A stretch of 64,000 nucleotides of DNA from Streptomyces sp. CB02009 (GTDB lineage: Bacteria; Actinomycetota; Actinomycetes; Streptomycetales; Streptomycetaceae): the NCBI RefSeq assembly GCF_001905825.1, contig NZ_LIVV01000009.1, positions 372,001-436,000 of the forward strand, in the 5' to 3' direction. Below the pieces are notes generated by a model. The model was not told where the DNA came from, searched no databases, and worked only from the letters and a program-made list of their open reading frames with translations. The translations under genes and the position numbers were made by a program. Below, piece by piece: positions 1-7,942 of the stretch (position 1 is its first letter; each line of letters begins with the position of its first letter).

Positions 1-1
1 G

Positions 2-223
2 GACCGGGCGCCGCGGCCCACCCACCCCACGCTCGACGGCCCGCCCCCGGACGACACGTACCTCCCGGAGGAGCCGGGCGCCCACCCGCAGGCCTCGGCG
101 CCGTACGCGGCGACCCGGCCGTACGAGGTGCCGGTCCGGGACGACGCGCCGTTCAGGGACGACGTGCCCGCCCGGGACCCGGAGCGGGAGCGGGGACGGG
201 GAGACCCGCCTCCTCAGCGCTGA
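2..223 (+). CDS. C-terminal end of a Pro/Asp/Arg-rich protein (partial)
   Basis: An open frame enters from the left edge and ends at TGA 221-223, giving about 73 residues rich in Pro, Asp, Arg and Glu. It contains a loose repeat of the type VPVRDDAPFRDDVPARD and no hydrophobic segment, so it looks like the disordered tail of a longer protein. No family can be named from this tail. The frame shows strong G/C third-position bias, and a hairpin overlaps its stop codon, both of which support a real gene end. It is convergent with the kinase gene on the other strand. Confidence 0.55.
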   Translation, partial: DRAPRPTHPTLDGPPPDDTYLPEEPGAHPQASAPYAATRPYEVPVRDDAPFRDDVPARDPERERGRGDPPPQR

Positions 224-241
224 GGCGCTGCGGGGCGGGTC
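203..241. terminator. Bidirectional hairpin terminator
   Basis: Outer arms GACCCGCC (203-210) and GGCGGGTC (234-241) enclose an inner stem CAGCGC/GCGCTG with loop TGAG. It overlaps the stop codon of the left-hand gene and lies 32 bases past the kinase stop, so it could serve both convergent genes. No T-tract follows, which is usual in Streptomyces. Confidence 0.55.
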
Positions 242-272
242 CCTGTCCTGTCCGTGCGCCGGAGTCGGCCGG

Positions 273-2741
273 CTACCGCCCGGCGGCCCCCCGGCCGGTG
301 GCCGTGCCCTTGACCGCGTCGAGCGCGTACACGCAGCGGTCCTTGCTGCAGGCGTACACGACCCCGTTCCTGACCACCGGCGAGCCGGTGATCTCGCCGC
401 CGGTCGCGAGCTTCCAGCGGAGCTGCCCGCCGGTCGCGTCCAGGGTGTAGAGGACGTGGTCGGCGGAGCCGAAGTGGACCCGGCCGTCGGCGACCACGGG
501 CGAGCCGACGAGTTCGCCGCCCGCCGCGAACCGCCACCGGGGCGTGCCGGTGACCGCGTCGAGCGTGTAGAGCGCGCTGCCGCTGCCGACGTGGATGTTG
601 CCGTCGGCGACGAGGACCGGCTCGGTCGACTGGCGCGGCTCGGTCGCGATCCGCCACCGGTCCTGGCCGGTGGTGGCGTCGAGGGCGTACACCGTGCCGA
701 GGTGGTCGGAGAGGTACACCCCGCCGCCGGTCACCGCCGGGCCCGGGGCGAACGCGGGCGGGGAGGTGAAGACGGCCGGCGCCTCGAAGTGCCAGCGGAC
801 GTGGCCCGCGGCGACGTCGATCGACAGGACCCGGGTCCCGGCGGAGACGTACACGCAGCCGTCCTCGGCCGGGGCCACGCGGACGGGCACGTTGGCGCAG
901 GAGGCGGCGTCGCCGATCGGGTACGACCAGCGCTCCGCCCCGGTGCGGGCGTCGAGTGCCTGGAGCCGGGCGTCCCGCCACACGTACACGGTGTCGCCGT
1001 GCACGGCGGGCCCCGCCTCCGGGGTCTCGAAGTCCGTCTGGGCGCCGGTGATCTCCCACAGCTTGGCGCCGTTGGAGGCCTCCCAGGCCTGTACGCCGCC
1101 GCCCCGGGTGCCGGTGACGACGGTGCCCCGGTCGACCTGGAGCGAGTACACCCAGGCGTCCGTCCGCAGCCGCCAGCGCTCGGCGCCGTCGGTCGCGTCG
1201 AGGGCGTAGAGCGTGGGCCCGTCGGAGGCGTGGATACGGCCCGCGGCGACGGCCATGGACCAGGCCACGTCCCGGGTCTTGAACTGGCGCCGGCCGCTGC
1301 CGGTGTCCAGGGCGTGTACCTCGAAAGAGGTCACGTACAACAGGTCGCCGTCCACGACCGGGGTACCCCAGACGTCGTTCGACATCCGGAAGCGCCACGG
1401 CCGCCAGGGGCCGGGCTCGGCCGGAGCGGTCTGGTCGGAGCCCTGCGGGGGCACGTTGACCGGGCGGGAGCCGGGCGGCGGGCCGGGCTCCCCCGGGTAC
1501 GAGCCGGCGTGCGAAGCGTGGTCCGCGCCGTGCGGGCCGCCGCCGGGCGGGCGGATCCAGCCGGTCGCCGGGCCCGCGTCGGCGCCCCGGCCGACGGCGA
1601 GCGCCGCACGCGTGTCGGCGACCCGGGGGCCGGGGCCGATCGGGACGGTCGCGCCGGCGAGGCGCACGGGGCCGCCCGAGCTCTCGGCGGGCCCGGCGTG
1701 GCGGCCGCCGGCGAGGGGCCCGGGCTCGGCGTGCCGGGCGCCGCCCCCGACGGGCGCGGGCTCCGGGAAGCGCGGGTCCCCGCCCCGCTCGGCGGGACCC
1801 CGGGGCGGGCGCGGCGGCATCGGCGGCGCGGTCGGCGCCGGAGCCGGGCGGCCGCCGCGGCGGGTCTCGATCATGTCGGTGGCGCTGCGCGGCAGCCAGG
1901 CCGAGGCCGTGCCGCTGTCGTCGCTGCCGGGACCGAAGAGATGCGGGGCCAGCTGGGCCTGGAGGTCGGCCGGGGTGGGCCGGCGGCTGACGTCCATCTG
2001 CATGCAGGAGTCGATGAGGGGCCGCAGCTCGTCGGGCAGGCCCGCCAGGTCGGGGCCCTCGCGCAGCAGCATGAAGACGGTCTCGACCGGGTTGGCGCCG
2101 TGGAACGGCGCGTGGCCGGTGGCCGCGAAGACCAGCATCGAGCCCAGCGAGAAGACATCGCTCGCGCCGGTGACGCTGCGCGAGTCGCGGGCCTGCTCGG
2201 GGGACATGTAGGCCGGGGTGCCGACCGCGACGTTGGTCATGGTCAGGCGCGTGTTGGAGACGCCCGACGCGATGCCGAAGTCGATCACCCGGGGGCCGTC
2301 CTCGACGACGAGGACGTTGGAGGGCTTGAGGTCGCGGTGGACCAGGCCCGCGCCGTGGATGGACTGCAGGGCCTCGGCGACGCCGGCGGCCAGCCAGCGC
2401 ACGGCCTGGGCCGGGAGCGGTCCGCACTCGTTCACTATTTCCTCGAGCGAGGGCGCGGGGACGTACGCGGTCGCCAGCCAGGGCACGGCGGCCCGCGGGT
2501 CGGCGTCCACGACGGCGGCCGTGTAGAAGCCGGAGACCGCCCGCGCGGCCTCCACCTCACGGGTGAAGCGGACCCGGAACAGCTGGTCCTCAGCGAGCTC
2601 CGTGCGCACGGTCTTGATCGCCACGCGCCGGCCCGAGGCCGAGCGCGCGAGATAGACCAGGCCCATTCCGCCCGCGCCGAGCCGGCCCAGCACCTCGAAG
2701 GGCCCGATACGTCTCGGGTCGTGCTGCGTCAGCTGTTCCAC
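273..2741 (-). CDS. AfsK-like Ser/Thr protein kinase with C-terminal PQQ beta-propeller
   Basis: 822 aa from GTG at 2741, with GGGGAGG about 10-14 bases upstream. The kinase domain occupies roughly residues 14-270: Gly loop LGAGGMG (21-27), Lys in AIK (43), HRDLKPSN (135-142), DFG (154-156) and the activation-loop end GTPAYMSPEQ (174-183). A Pro/Gly/Arg-rich linker (about 275-445) follows, then a run of PQQ-type repeats of the form W..P.....G.VYV....LYALDA.TG to the end. No clear transmembrane helix is visible. This layout (kinase, linker, propeller, about 800 aa) is that of AfsK, a membrane-associated kinase acting on AfsR in secondary metabolism. It is probably a paralogue rather than AfsK itself, since afsR/afsS are not nearby; the substrate is unknown. 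Confidence 0.9.
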   Translation of the reverse strand: MEQLTQHDPRRIGPFEVLGRLGAGGMGLVYLARSASGRRVAIKTVRTELAEDQLFRVRFTREVEAARAVSGFYTAAVVDADPRAAVPWLATAYVPAPSLEEIVNECGPLPAQAVRWLAAGVAEALQSIHGAGLVHRDLKPSNVLVVEDGPRVIDFGIASGVSNTRLTMTNVAVGTPAYMSPEQARDSRSVTGASDVFSLGSMLVFAATGHAPFHGANPVETVFMLLREGPDLAGLPDELRPLIDSCMQMDVSRRPTPADLQAQLAPHLFGPGSDDSGTASAWLPRSATDMIETRRGGRPAPAPTAPPMPPRPPRGPAERGGDPRFPEPAPVGGGARHAEPGPLAGGRHAGPAESSGGPVRLAGATVPIGPGPRVADTRAALAVGRGADAGPATGWIRPPGGGPHGADHASHAGSYPGEPGPPPGSRPVNVPPQGSDQTAPAEPGPWRPWRFRMSNDVWGTPVVDGDLLYVTSFEVHALDTGSGRRQFKTRDVAWSMAVAAGRIHASDGPTLYALDATDGAERWRLRTDAWVYSLQVDRGTVVTGTRGGGVQAWEASNGAKLWEITGAQTDFETPEAGPAVHGDTVYVWRDARLQALDARTGAERWSYPIGDAASCANVPVRVAPAEDGCVYVSAGTRVLSIDVAAGHVRWHFEAPAVFTSPPAFAPGPAVTGGGVYLSDHLGTVYALDATTGQDRWRIATEPRQSTEPVLVADGNIHVGSGSALYTLDAVTGTPRWRFAAGGELVGSPVVADGRVHFGSADHVLYTLDATGGQLRWKLATGGEITGSPVVRNGVVYACSKDRCVYALDAVKGTATGRGAAGR

Positions 2742-2878
2742 TTGCCTGCCACCTCCCCGTACGGGCCATGAGGGTACGGCCCCGTGGCCCTGATTCTTCC
2801 TGTCCGAGGGCCCGGTTGCGAACCCGGGGGCGGATCGGGGTGTCTCAGGTCATAGCGAACGCATCCGGAAGGGAGGCC

Positions 2879-3664
2879 TCACCTCGTGCCGGACGGCTCC
2901 GAGAGGACCGCGAAGCGCGCGCCCTGGTTGTCGTGGAGGACGGCGATGCGGCCGTGCGGGGTGTCGAAGGCGGGGGTGGCGACCCGGCCGCCGAGCCGGA
3001 CGGTGGTCTCGCAGGCCTCGTCGCAGTCGGGGACGGCGAAGTAGACGAGGACGTGTCCCGGCATCTCGGCGGGGAAGGCCTCGCTGATCACGGCGCGTCC
3101 GCCGAAGGCGCTGTCGTCGCCGGTCCGGGAGCCGGGGGGCGACCAGACGCGGTAGTCGAAGCCGGCGTCCCTGCCCTCCTCGTCGGCGTCGGCCTGGCGG
3201 CCGAGGTAGCCGAAGACGGTGGCGTAGAAGGTGTCGACGGCCTCGGGGCGGCGCGTGTACACCTCCATCCAGCAGAAGGCGCCCGGCTCGTTGATCACCT
3301 CGAAGCCGTCGTCGTCGCCGGACTGGCGGAGGCCGAAGACGGCGCCGCCGGGGTCGGCGGCGAGCGCGAGGACGCCGAAGGGGCCGACGGGGTAGGGCTC
3401 CATCACCATCTGGCCGCCGGCGGCCTTGATCCGGGCGGCGAGGGTGCCGGCGTTCTCGGTGGCGAGGTAGACGGTCCAGGTGGTGGGCATGCGGCCGTCG
3501 CGCTTGGGGAGCAGGCCGGCGGCACGGCGTCCGTCGAGGAGTGCCTCGTCGCGGTCGGGGTCGAAGGTCCAGCCGAAGAGCTCGCCGTAGAAGCGCTTGC
3601 CCGCTTCGAGGTCGGGGAGCTGCGCGTCCACCCAGCAGGGGGTGCCCTCAGTGCGTACGGCCAT
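2879..3664 (-). CDS. VOC (glyoxalase/bleomycin-resistance fold) protein, two tandem domains
   Basis: 261 aa from ATG at 3664. Two VOC modules are visible: residues about 5-120 (PCWVDAQLPDLEAGKRFYGELFGW) split across a typical F/Y-G-E-LFGW segment, and about 130-260 (FCWMEVYTRRPEAVDTFY). This is the arrangement of Streptomyces 27-kDa VOC hydroxylase or resistance-like proteins; the substrate cannot be told. The start is probably leaderless: on the minus strand TAGCGT is followed by six bases and then ATG. An in-frame GTG at 3670 is the alternative start (263 aa). It lies downstream of no obvious operon partner, 137 bases from the kinase start. Confidence 0.8.
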   Translation of the reverse strand: MAVRTEGTPCWVDAQLPDLEAGKRFYGELFGWTFDPDRDEALLDGRRAAGLLPKRDGRMPTTWTVYLATENAGTLAARIKAAGGQMVMEPYPVGPFGVLALAADPGGAVFGLRQSGDDDGFEVINEPGAFCWMEVYTRRPEAVDTFYATVFGYLGRQADADEEGRDAGFDYRVWSPPGSRTGDDSAFGGRAVISEAFPAEMPGHVLVYFAVPDCDEACETTVRLGGRVATPAFDTPHGRIAVLHDNQGARFAVLSEPSGTR

Positions 3665-3768
3665 GTCCACACGCTAGGTCGGCGGGAGGCGTCCCGCAGC
3701 GTCCGCCACCGACCGGACATACGAACAAAGTGGCGATTTATCGCCCTGGAACCCTTGGGGCGCTTGAG

Positions 3769-3790
3769 TTGTCCACCGAAGTTGTCCACA
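3769..3790 (+). other. Pair of DnaA-box-like sequences in a 357-bp intergenic region
   Basis: TTGTCCACC (3769-3777) and TTGTCCACA (3782-3790) lie 13 bp apart in the same orientation; the second is an exact match to the Streptomyces DnaA-box consensus as I recall it. A weaker ATGTCCACA occurs at 3663-3671. The surrounding 3671-4027 stretch, between divergent VOC and TetR genes, holds their promoters but no gene I can support. Its A+T content around 3715-3740 and 3790-3815 is locally raised. Confidence 0.5.
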
Positions 3791-4027
3791 GGCTGTTCAT
3801 AAGCCTATTCGGGTACGGGAATCCCCCGGTCCGGTCGCGAGGATCCCGCCGGCCGGCCGCCCGCCGCCCGCCCGGCCGTCACGAGTGGCGCGATCACGCC
3901 CCTCCCCCGCGCTGCCGCGCCCGGGGAGACACGCGTGCCGACCTCGGAGAACACGGTTGGCACAGGGGCGCACCCCATTTGCAGTCGGCCGAATCGCGCG
4001 CCGACACCCCCTCGGTAAGCTGACGGC

Positions 4028-4675
4028 ATGACAGGACAAGTACGCACCGTCGACGGCCGCGTGGCCGGACGACGCGGCCAGGCGACGCGGCAGAAGCTGC
4101 TCGACTGCCTCGGTGAGATGCTCAGCTCCTCGCCCTACCGGGACGTCAAGGTCATCGATGTGGCCCGGAAGGCGGGTACTTCACCCGCGACGTTCTATCA
4201 GTACTTCCCGGACGTCGAGGGGGCGGTTCTCGAGATCGCGGAGGAAATGGCCAAGGAGGGAGCCGGGTTGACCGAGCTCGTCTCCGGCCGTTCCTGGGTC
4301 GGCAAGGCCGGCTGGCAGACCTCGGAGGAACTCGTCGAAGGCTTCCTGGACTTCTGGCGGAAGCACGACGCCATCCTCCGGGTCGTGGACCTCGGCGCCG
4401 CGGAGGGCGACAAGCGGTTCTACAAGATCCGCATGAAGATCCTGAACTCGGTCACCAACTCCCTCACGGACGCAGTGAAGGAGCTCCAGGCCAAGGGCAA
4501 GGTCGACAAGGAGGTCAGCCCCGCCGCCATGGCCGGCTCGCTCGTGGCCATGCTGGCCGCGGTCGCCGGACACCAGAAGGGCTTCACGACCTGGGGCGTG
4601 AAGCAGGCCGAACTCAAGCCCAACCTCGCCCTGTTGGTGCATCTGGGCATCACCGGCAAGAAGCCGACCCGATAG
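4028..4675 (+). CDS. TetR-family transcriptional regulator
   Basis: 215 aa. The N-terminal helix-turn-helix is plain at about residues 16-62 (RQKLLDCLGEMLSSSPYRDVK, split by the turn, then VARKAGTSPATFYQYFPD). The C-terminal ligand domain has no recognisable specificity. The start ATG is preceded by TAAGCT and six bases (4016-4027), the pattern of a leaderless promoter, and there is no Shine-Dalgarno sequence. Unlike most repressors it has no adjacent metabolic gene on the same strand, so its target is not evident. A strong hairpin 33 bases past the stop closes a monocistronic unit. Confidence 0.88.
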   Translation: MTGQVRTVDGRVAGRRGQATRQKLLDCLGEMLSSSPYRDVKVIDVARKAGTSPATFYQYFPDVEGAVLEIAEEMAKEGAGLTELVSGRSWVGKAGWQTSEELVEGFLDFWRKHDAILRVVDLGAAEGDKRFYKIRMKILNSVTNSLTDAVKELQAKGKVDKEVSPAAMAGSLVAMLAAVAGHQKGFTTWGVKQAELKPNLALLVHLGITGKKPTR

Positions 4676-4707
4676 CTCCGACCCCCTCCTCCACCCGTCC
4701 TGTCGTC

Positions 4708-4749
4708 GACGCCGACGGCGGCCCGCCCCCACGGACCGCCGTCGGCGTC
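4708..4749 (+). terminator. Hairpin terminator after the TetR gene
   Basis: Perfect 14-bp stem: GACGCCGACGGCGG (4708-4721) pairs with CCGCCGTCGGCGTC (4736-4749) around a 14-nt loop. It starts 33 bases after the TetR stop. Confidence 0.65.
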
Positions 4750-4811
4750 GCCGTGTCCGGGCGGGCTTCCCGCCGGTCGGCGCGGGCCGCGGCCGGCGGC
4801 GACCTGGCCCC

Positions 4812-4859
4812 GCCTCGGCGCCTCAGCGCCTCAGCGCCTCAGTGCCTCAGCGCCTGCTC
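4812..4859. repeat. Octanucleotide tandem repeat at the end of the nitroreductase-like gene
   Basis: Six consecutive 8-bp units: GCCTCGGC, GCCTCAGC, GCCTCAGC, GCCTCAGT, GCCTCAGC, GCCTGCTC. The array crosses the stop codon of the minus-strand gene (stop at 4847-4849), so copy-number change would alter sequence after or right at the C-terminus. Eight is not a multiple of three. Confidence 0.7.
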
Positions 4860-5317
4860 AGCCGGAACAGCCTGATCTCGCGCTCGATCCGCGCCTGGTA
4901 CGTGGCGTACGGCGGCCAGAACACGAGCGCCGCCCGCCACGCCTCCGCGCGCTCCTCCCCCGCGAGCAGCCGCGCCCGCACGGGGATGTCCTCACCCTTC
5001 CAGTTCACCTCGACGTCCGGATGGGCGAGCAGGTTCGCCGTCCAGGACGGGTGTCCGGGGCGGCCGAAGTTGGAGCCGACGAGCAGCCAGCCGCCGTCCG
5101 GCTCCGGCATGCAGGCGAGCGGGGTGACCCGGGGCAGCCCGCTCCTCGCACCCCGGGCGGTGAGCACCACGCCGGGCAGCATCCGGGCGCTGAGCAGCAC
5201 CTTTCCCCTGGTCAGCCGGTGCACGGCCTTGTCCATGGCGGGCACGACGTGCGGGCCGATCCGGGCGAAGGTCCTGGTCGAGGACATCTTCTGCATCAGT
5301 GTGCGTCCGACGGGCAT
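4847..5317 (-). CDS. Deazaflavin (F420)-dependent nitroreductase-family protein
   Basis: 156 aa. The sequence has the Ddn/FDOR-B type pattern: a basic N-terminus, a segment VVLTARGARSGLPRVTPL that contacts F420 in the family, then GGWLLVGSNFGRPGHPSW and a central NLLAHPDVEV. These proteins bind deazaflavin and reduce diverse substrates. The start ATG shares its A with the TGA of the acyl-CoA dehydrogenase (TGATG), so the two are translationally coupled and probably form one operon. The end lies inside an 8-bp tandem repeat. The physiological substrate is unknown, but coupling to a dehydrogenase suggests a lipid or CoA-ester pathway. Confidence 0.82.
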   Translation of the reverse strand: MPVGRTLMQKMSSTRTFARIGPHVVPAMDKAVHRLTRGKVLLSARMLPGVVLTARGARSGLPRVTPLACMPEPDGGWLLVGSNFGRPGHPSWTANLLAHPDVEVNWKGEDIPVRARLLAGEERAEAWRAALVFWPPYATYQARIEREIRLFRLSRR

Positions 5318-6519
5318 CACGCCGCCACCTCTCCGAAGAGTCCGGTCCGTTCCGCCGCGCGGGCGCGCAGCCTCCGTACGGGCCCGAAGAGCAGCTCGTC
5401 GGAGGCGGCCCGCCGGAAGAAGAGCTGCGCCTCGTGCTCCCAGGCGGAGCCGGTGCCGCCGGGGAGCTGGACGGACTCGCCCGCGGTGGCGCGGAGCGCC
5501 TCCAGGGCGTGGGCGAGGGCGAGCGGCCCGCTGTCGGGGCCGGGTCCGGGTTCCCTGGCCGCGCAGGAGGTGAGCGAACCGGCGGCCTCGACCTGGACGT
5601 ACAGCTCGGCGAGGCGGTGCCTGGCCGCCTGGAGGGAGCCGGCGGGCCGGCCGGACCCCTCCCGCGCGCCGACGTGGGCGACGCTCCGGTCGAGGGCCTC
5701 CCGGGCCGCGCCGACGGCCTCCGCGGCCAGCATGACGGCGGCGGCCCGGCCGGTGGCGGCGAGCACGCCGAGGACGTCGGCCGGTTCCTCGCCGAGGAGT
5801 TCGGCCCCGGTGTCCCTGAACTGGACGGTGGCCTGCGACCGGGTGGCGTCCAGGGCGGCCTGCCGGGTGCGGACCAGCCCGGCCGTCTCCGCCGCCTCCG
5901 GCCGGACGAGGAAGAGCAGGGTGCGGCTGCGGGCGAAACCTCCGGCGTGGGCGGCGACGAGCAGCAGTCCGGCGCTGTGCCCGTCGAGGACCTGGGCGGC
6001 CTCGCCGTACAGCCGCCAGCCCCCGTCGACGGCGCGGGCCTGGACGCCGCCCGCGCGTCCGCCGCCGGACCAGCCCTCGGCGGTGTTGTCGCCGGTGAGG
6101 CCGAGGGCGAGCGCCAGCGAGCCGCCGGGGACGGCGAGGGCGCAGGTCAGGCTGCCGTCCGCGAGCCTGGGGAGGAGTGCGGCGCGCTGCTCGCGGGTGC
6201 CGAGGGCGGCGAGGAGCGGGGCGGCGAGGACACCGGTCGCGAGGAGCGGGGAGGGGGCGAGGGCGCGGCCGGCCTCTTCGCAGGCGAGGGCGAGTTCGGC
6301 GGGTCCGCGGCCCGCTCCGCCGTACTCCTCGGGGAGGGCGAGCCCGGCGGCACCGGGGGTGGCGGACATGCTGGCCCACAGGTCGGGGTCGTAGCCCTGG
6401 GGGGTGGTGGTGGCCGCGCGGTTCTCCCGCGGTCCGGCCCGTTCGGCGAGCAGGTCGCGCAGGGTGCGGCGGATCCGCTGCTGCTCCTCGGTGAGCGGGA
6501 CGACGAGCGAGGCGTCCAT
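5317..6519 (-). CDS. Acyl-CoA dehydrogenase family protein
   Basis: 400 aa from ATG at 6519, with GGAGGGAG about six bases upstream. An N-terminal helical domain opens with LTEEQQRIRRTLRDLLAER and contains ALPEEYGGAGRGPAELALACEE; a middle beta domain and C-terminal helical bundle follow (QAARHRLAELYVQVEAA). It should oxidise an acyl-CoA alpha-beta bond with FAD, electrons passing to ETF. I could not place the catalytic Glu with certainty. First gene of a two-gene unit with the F420-type protein; a TGACG-N3-CGTCA operator lies 18 bases upstream of the start. Confidence 0.85.
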   Translation of the reverse strand: MDASLVVPLTEEQQRIRRTLRDLLAERAGPRENRAATTTPQGYDPDLWASMSATPGAAGLALPEEYGGAGRGPAELALACEEAGRALAPSPLLATGVLAAPLLAALGTREQRAALLPRLADGSLTCALAVPGGSLALALGLTGDNTAEGWSGGGRAGGVQARAVDGGWRLYGEAAQVLDGHSAGLLLVAAHAGGFARSRTLLFLVRPEAAETAGLVRTRQAALDATRSQATVQFRDTGAELLGEEPADVLGVLAATGRAAAVMLAAEAVGAAREALDRSVAHVGAREGSGRPAGSLQAARHRLAELYVQVEAAGSLTSCAAREPGPGPDSGPLALAHALEALRATAGESVQLPGGTGSAWEHEAQLFFRRAASDELLFGPVRRLRARAAERTGLFGEVAA

Positions 6520-6536
6520 GAGGCTCCCTCCGTTTC

Positions 6537-6549
6537 TGACGGTGCGTCA
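6537..6549. promoter_or_regulatory. TetR-type operator upstream of the acyl-CoA dehydrogenase
   Basis: TGACG-GTG-CGTCA, a perfect 5-bp inverted repeat with 3-bp centre. The same half-sites recur at 6607-6619 in front of the divergent thiolase, so one regulator probably controls both transcripts. The regulator is not encoded next door. Confidence 0.55.
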
Positions 6550-6603
6550 TGCTAGGCCCGCGCCGGGCCGGTTGCCAGAGTCGCGCCGGTTCCGTTCGCA
6601 CAG

Positions 6604-6622
6604 ATCTGATGTACCGTCAGAT
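6604..6622. promoter_or_regulatory. Palindromic operator at the thiolase start
   Basis: ATCTGATG-TAC-CGTCAGAT has 6-bp perfect outer arms and the same TGAYG-N3-CGTCA core as the box at 6537. The TACCGT inside it lies seven bases before the thiolase ATG and could be a -10 box, so a bound repressor would block initiation directly. Confidence 0.6.
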
Positions 6623-6624
6623 TC

Positions 6625-7902
6625 ATGCCGACCACCGTGCCGCCCACCGCGCAGCCCGCCGGCCCGACCACCGCGCCGACCGCCGGCCCGCCCCTCGCGC
6701 AGCCCGCCGCGCCCGCCGCCGCGCCGGCCACCACCGGAGCCGCCGCCCGCGGCGGGCGCCCCCGCCGTGTCGCCGTCGCGGGCGTCGCCCTCGCCGACTG
6801 CGGCCGGGTCGACGAGGCCACCCCCTACGCCCTGCACGCCCAGGCCGCCCGGCGCGCGCTGGCGGACAGCGGCCTGGACCGTTCGCTGATCGACGGCCTC
6901 GCCTCGGCGGGCCTCGGCACCCTCGCCCCGGTCGAGGTCGCCGAGTACCTGGGACTCCGGCCCCGCTGGGTGGACTCGACCGCCGTCGGCGGCGCCACCT
7001 GGGAGGTCATGGCCGCGCACGCCGCCGACGCGATCGCCGCGGGCCACGCGAACGCGGTCCTCCTCGTATACGGCTCCACCGCCCGCGCCGACATCCGCGC
7101 CCGGCGCCGCACCGCGAACCTCTCGTTCGGCGCGCGCGGCCCGCTCCAGTTCGAGGTGCCGTACGGGCACACGCTGATCGCCAAGTACGCGATGGCCGCC
7201 CGCCGCCACATGCACGAGTACGGGACGACCCTGGAGCAGCTCGCCGAGGTGGCCGTACGGGCGCGGGCGAACGCGGCGCTCAACCCGGAGGCGATGTTCC
7301 GCGACCCGATCACCGTGGACGACGTGCTGGCCGGACCGATGATCGCGGACCCGTTCACCAAACTGCACTGCTGCCTGCGCTCCGACGGCGGCTGCGCGGT
7401 GCTCCTGGTCGCGGAGGAGTACGTCCAGGACTGCCGCAAGGCCCCGGTGTGGGTGCTCGGCACGGGCGAGCACGTCTCGCACACCACGATGTCGGAGTGG
7501 GAGGACTTCACGGTCTCCCCGGCGGCGGTCAGCGGCCGGCTCGCCTTCGAGCGGGCGGGCGTGACCCCGGCGGACGTGGACCTCGCCGAGGTCTACGACG
7601 CCTTCACCTACATGACCCTGGTGACCCTGGAGGACCTGGGCTTCTGCGCGAAGGGCGAGGGAGGGGCGTTCGTCCAGGAGAAGGACCGGCTGCCGGTGAA
7701 CACGGACGGCGGCGGGCTCTCGGCCTGCCATCCGGGGATGCGGGGGCTGTTCCTGCTGGTCGAGGCGGTGCGGCAGCTGCGCGGGGAGGCGCCGGGGCTC
7801 CAGGTGCGGCGGCCGGACGGAAGCCTGCCGGAGGTGGCGGTGGCGTCGGGCACGGGGGGCTGGTTCTGCTCGTCGGGGACGGTGGTCCTGGGCCGCTCGT
7901 GA
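6625..7902 (+). CDS. Thiolase-like lipid-transfer protein (Ltp/SCP2-thiolase family), lacking the usual nucleophilic Cys
   Basis: 425 aa. Residues 1-45 are an Ala/Pro/Thr-rich low-complexity extension; the thiolase fold starts near GVALADCGRVDEATPYALHA. The C-terminal half has EVYDAF and LEDLGFCAKGEGG, hallmarks of the Ltp branch, plus LSACHPG with the catalytic His. Where biosynthetic thiolases have a Cys nucleophile, this protein reads STAVGGATWEV. In steroid catabolism, Cys-less Ltp2 acts as a retro-aldolase with a DUF35 partner; no DUF35 gene is adjacent here. The start is probably leaderless (TACCGT, seven bases, ATG). Divergent to, and sharing an operator with, the acyl-CoA dehydrogenase. 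Confidence 0.8.
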   Translation: MPTTVPPTAQPAGPTTAPTAGPPLAQPAAPAAAPATTGAAARGGRPRRVAVAGVALADCGRVDEATPYALHAQAARRALADSGLDRSLIDGLASAGLGTLAPVEVAEYLGLRPRWVDSTAVGGATWEVMAAHAADAIAAGHANAVLLVYGSTARADIRARRRTANLSFGARGPLQFEVPYGHTLIAKYAMAARRHMHEYGTTLEQLAEVAVRARANAALNPEAMFRDPITVDDVLAGPMIADPFTKLHCCLRSDGGCAVLLVAEEYVQDCRKAPVWVLGTGEHVSHTTMSEWEDFTVSPAAVSGRLAFERAGVTPADVDLAEVYDAFTYMTLVTLEDLGFCAKGEGGAFVQEKDRLPVNTDGGGLSACHPGMRGLFLLVEAVRQLRGEAPGLQVRRPDGSLPEVAVASGTGGWFCSSGTVVLGRS

Positions 7903-7921
7903 GCCGCGGCCAGGAATCTAT

Positions 7922-7942
7922 ACAAGCGTCATAGACAAGCGT
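7922..7942 (+). repeat. Direct repeat ACAAGCGT in the monooxygenase promoter
   Basis: ACAAGCGT occurs at 7922-7929 and 7935-7942, centre distance 13 bp. The second copy overlaps the -35 box and spacer of the promoter at 7932-7960. CTATAC (7918-7923) and GTATAG (7954-7959) form a wider inverted pair around them. The pattern suits a regulator binding site. Confidence 0.5.

Noticed and set aside
456..2771. Long open frame on the plus strand opposite the kinase gene
   Set aside because: It is the antisense of a recognisable kinase/propeller gene; high GC leaves such frames open. Composition is Gly/Val/Arg/Asp-rich with no family motif.
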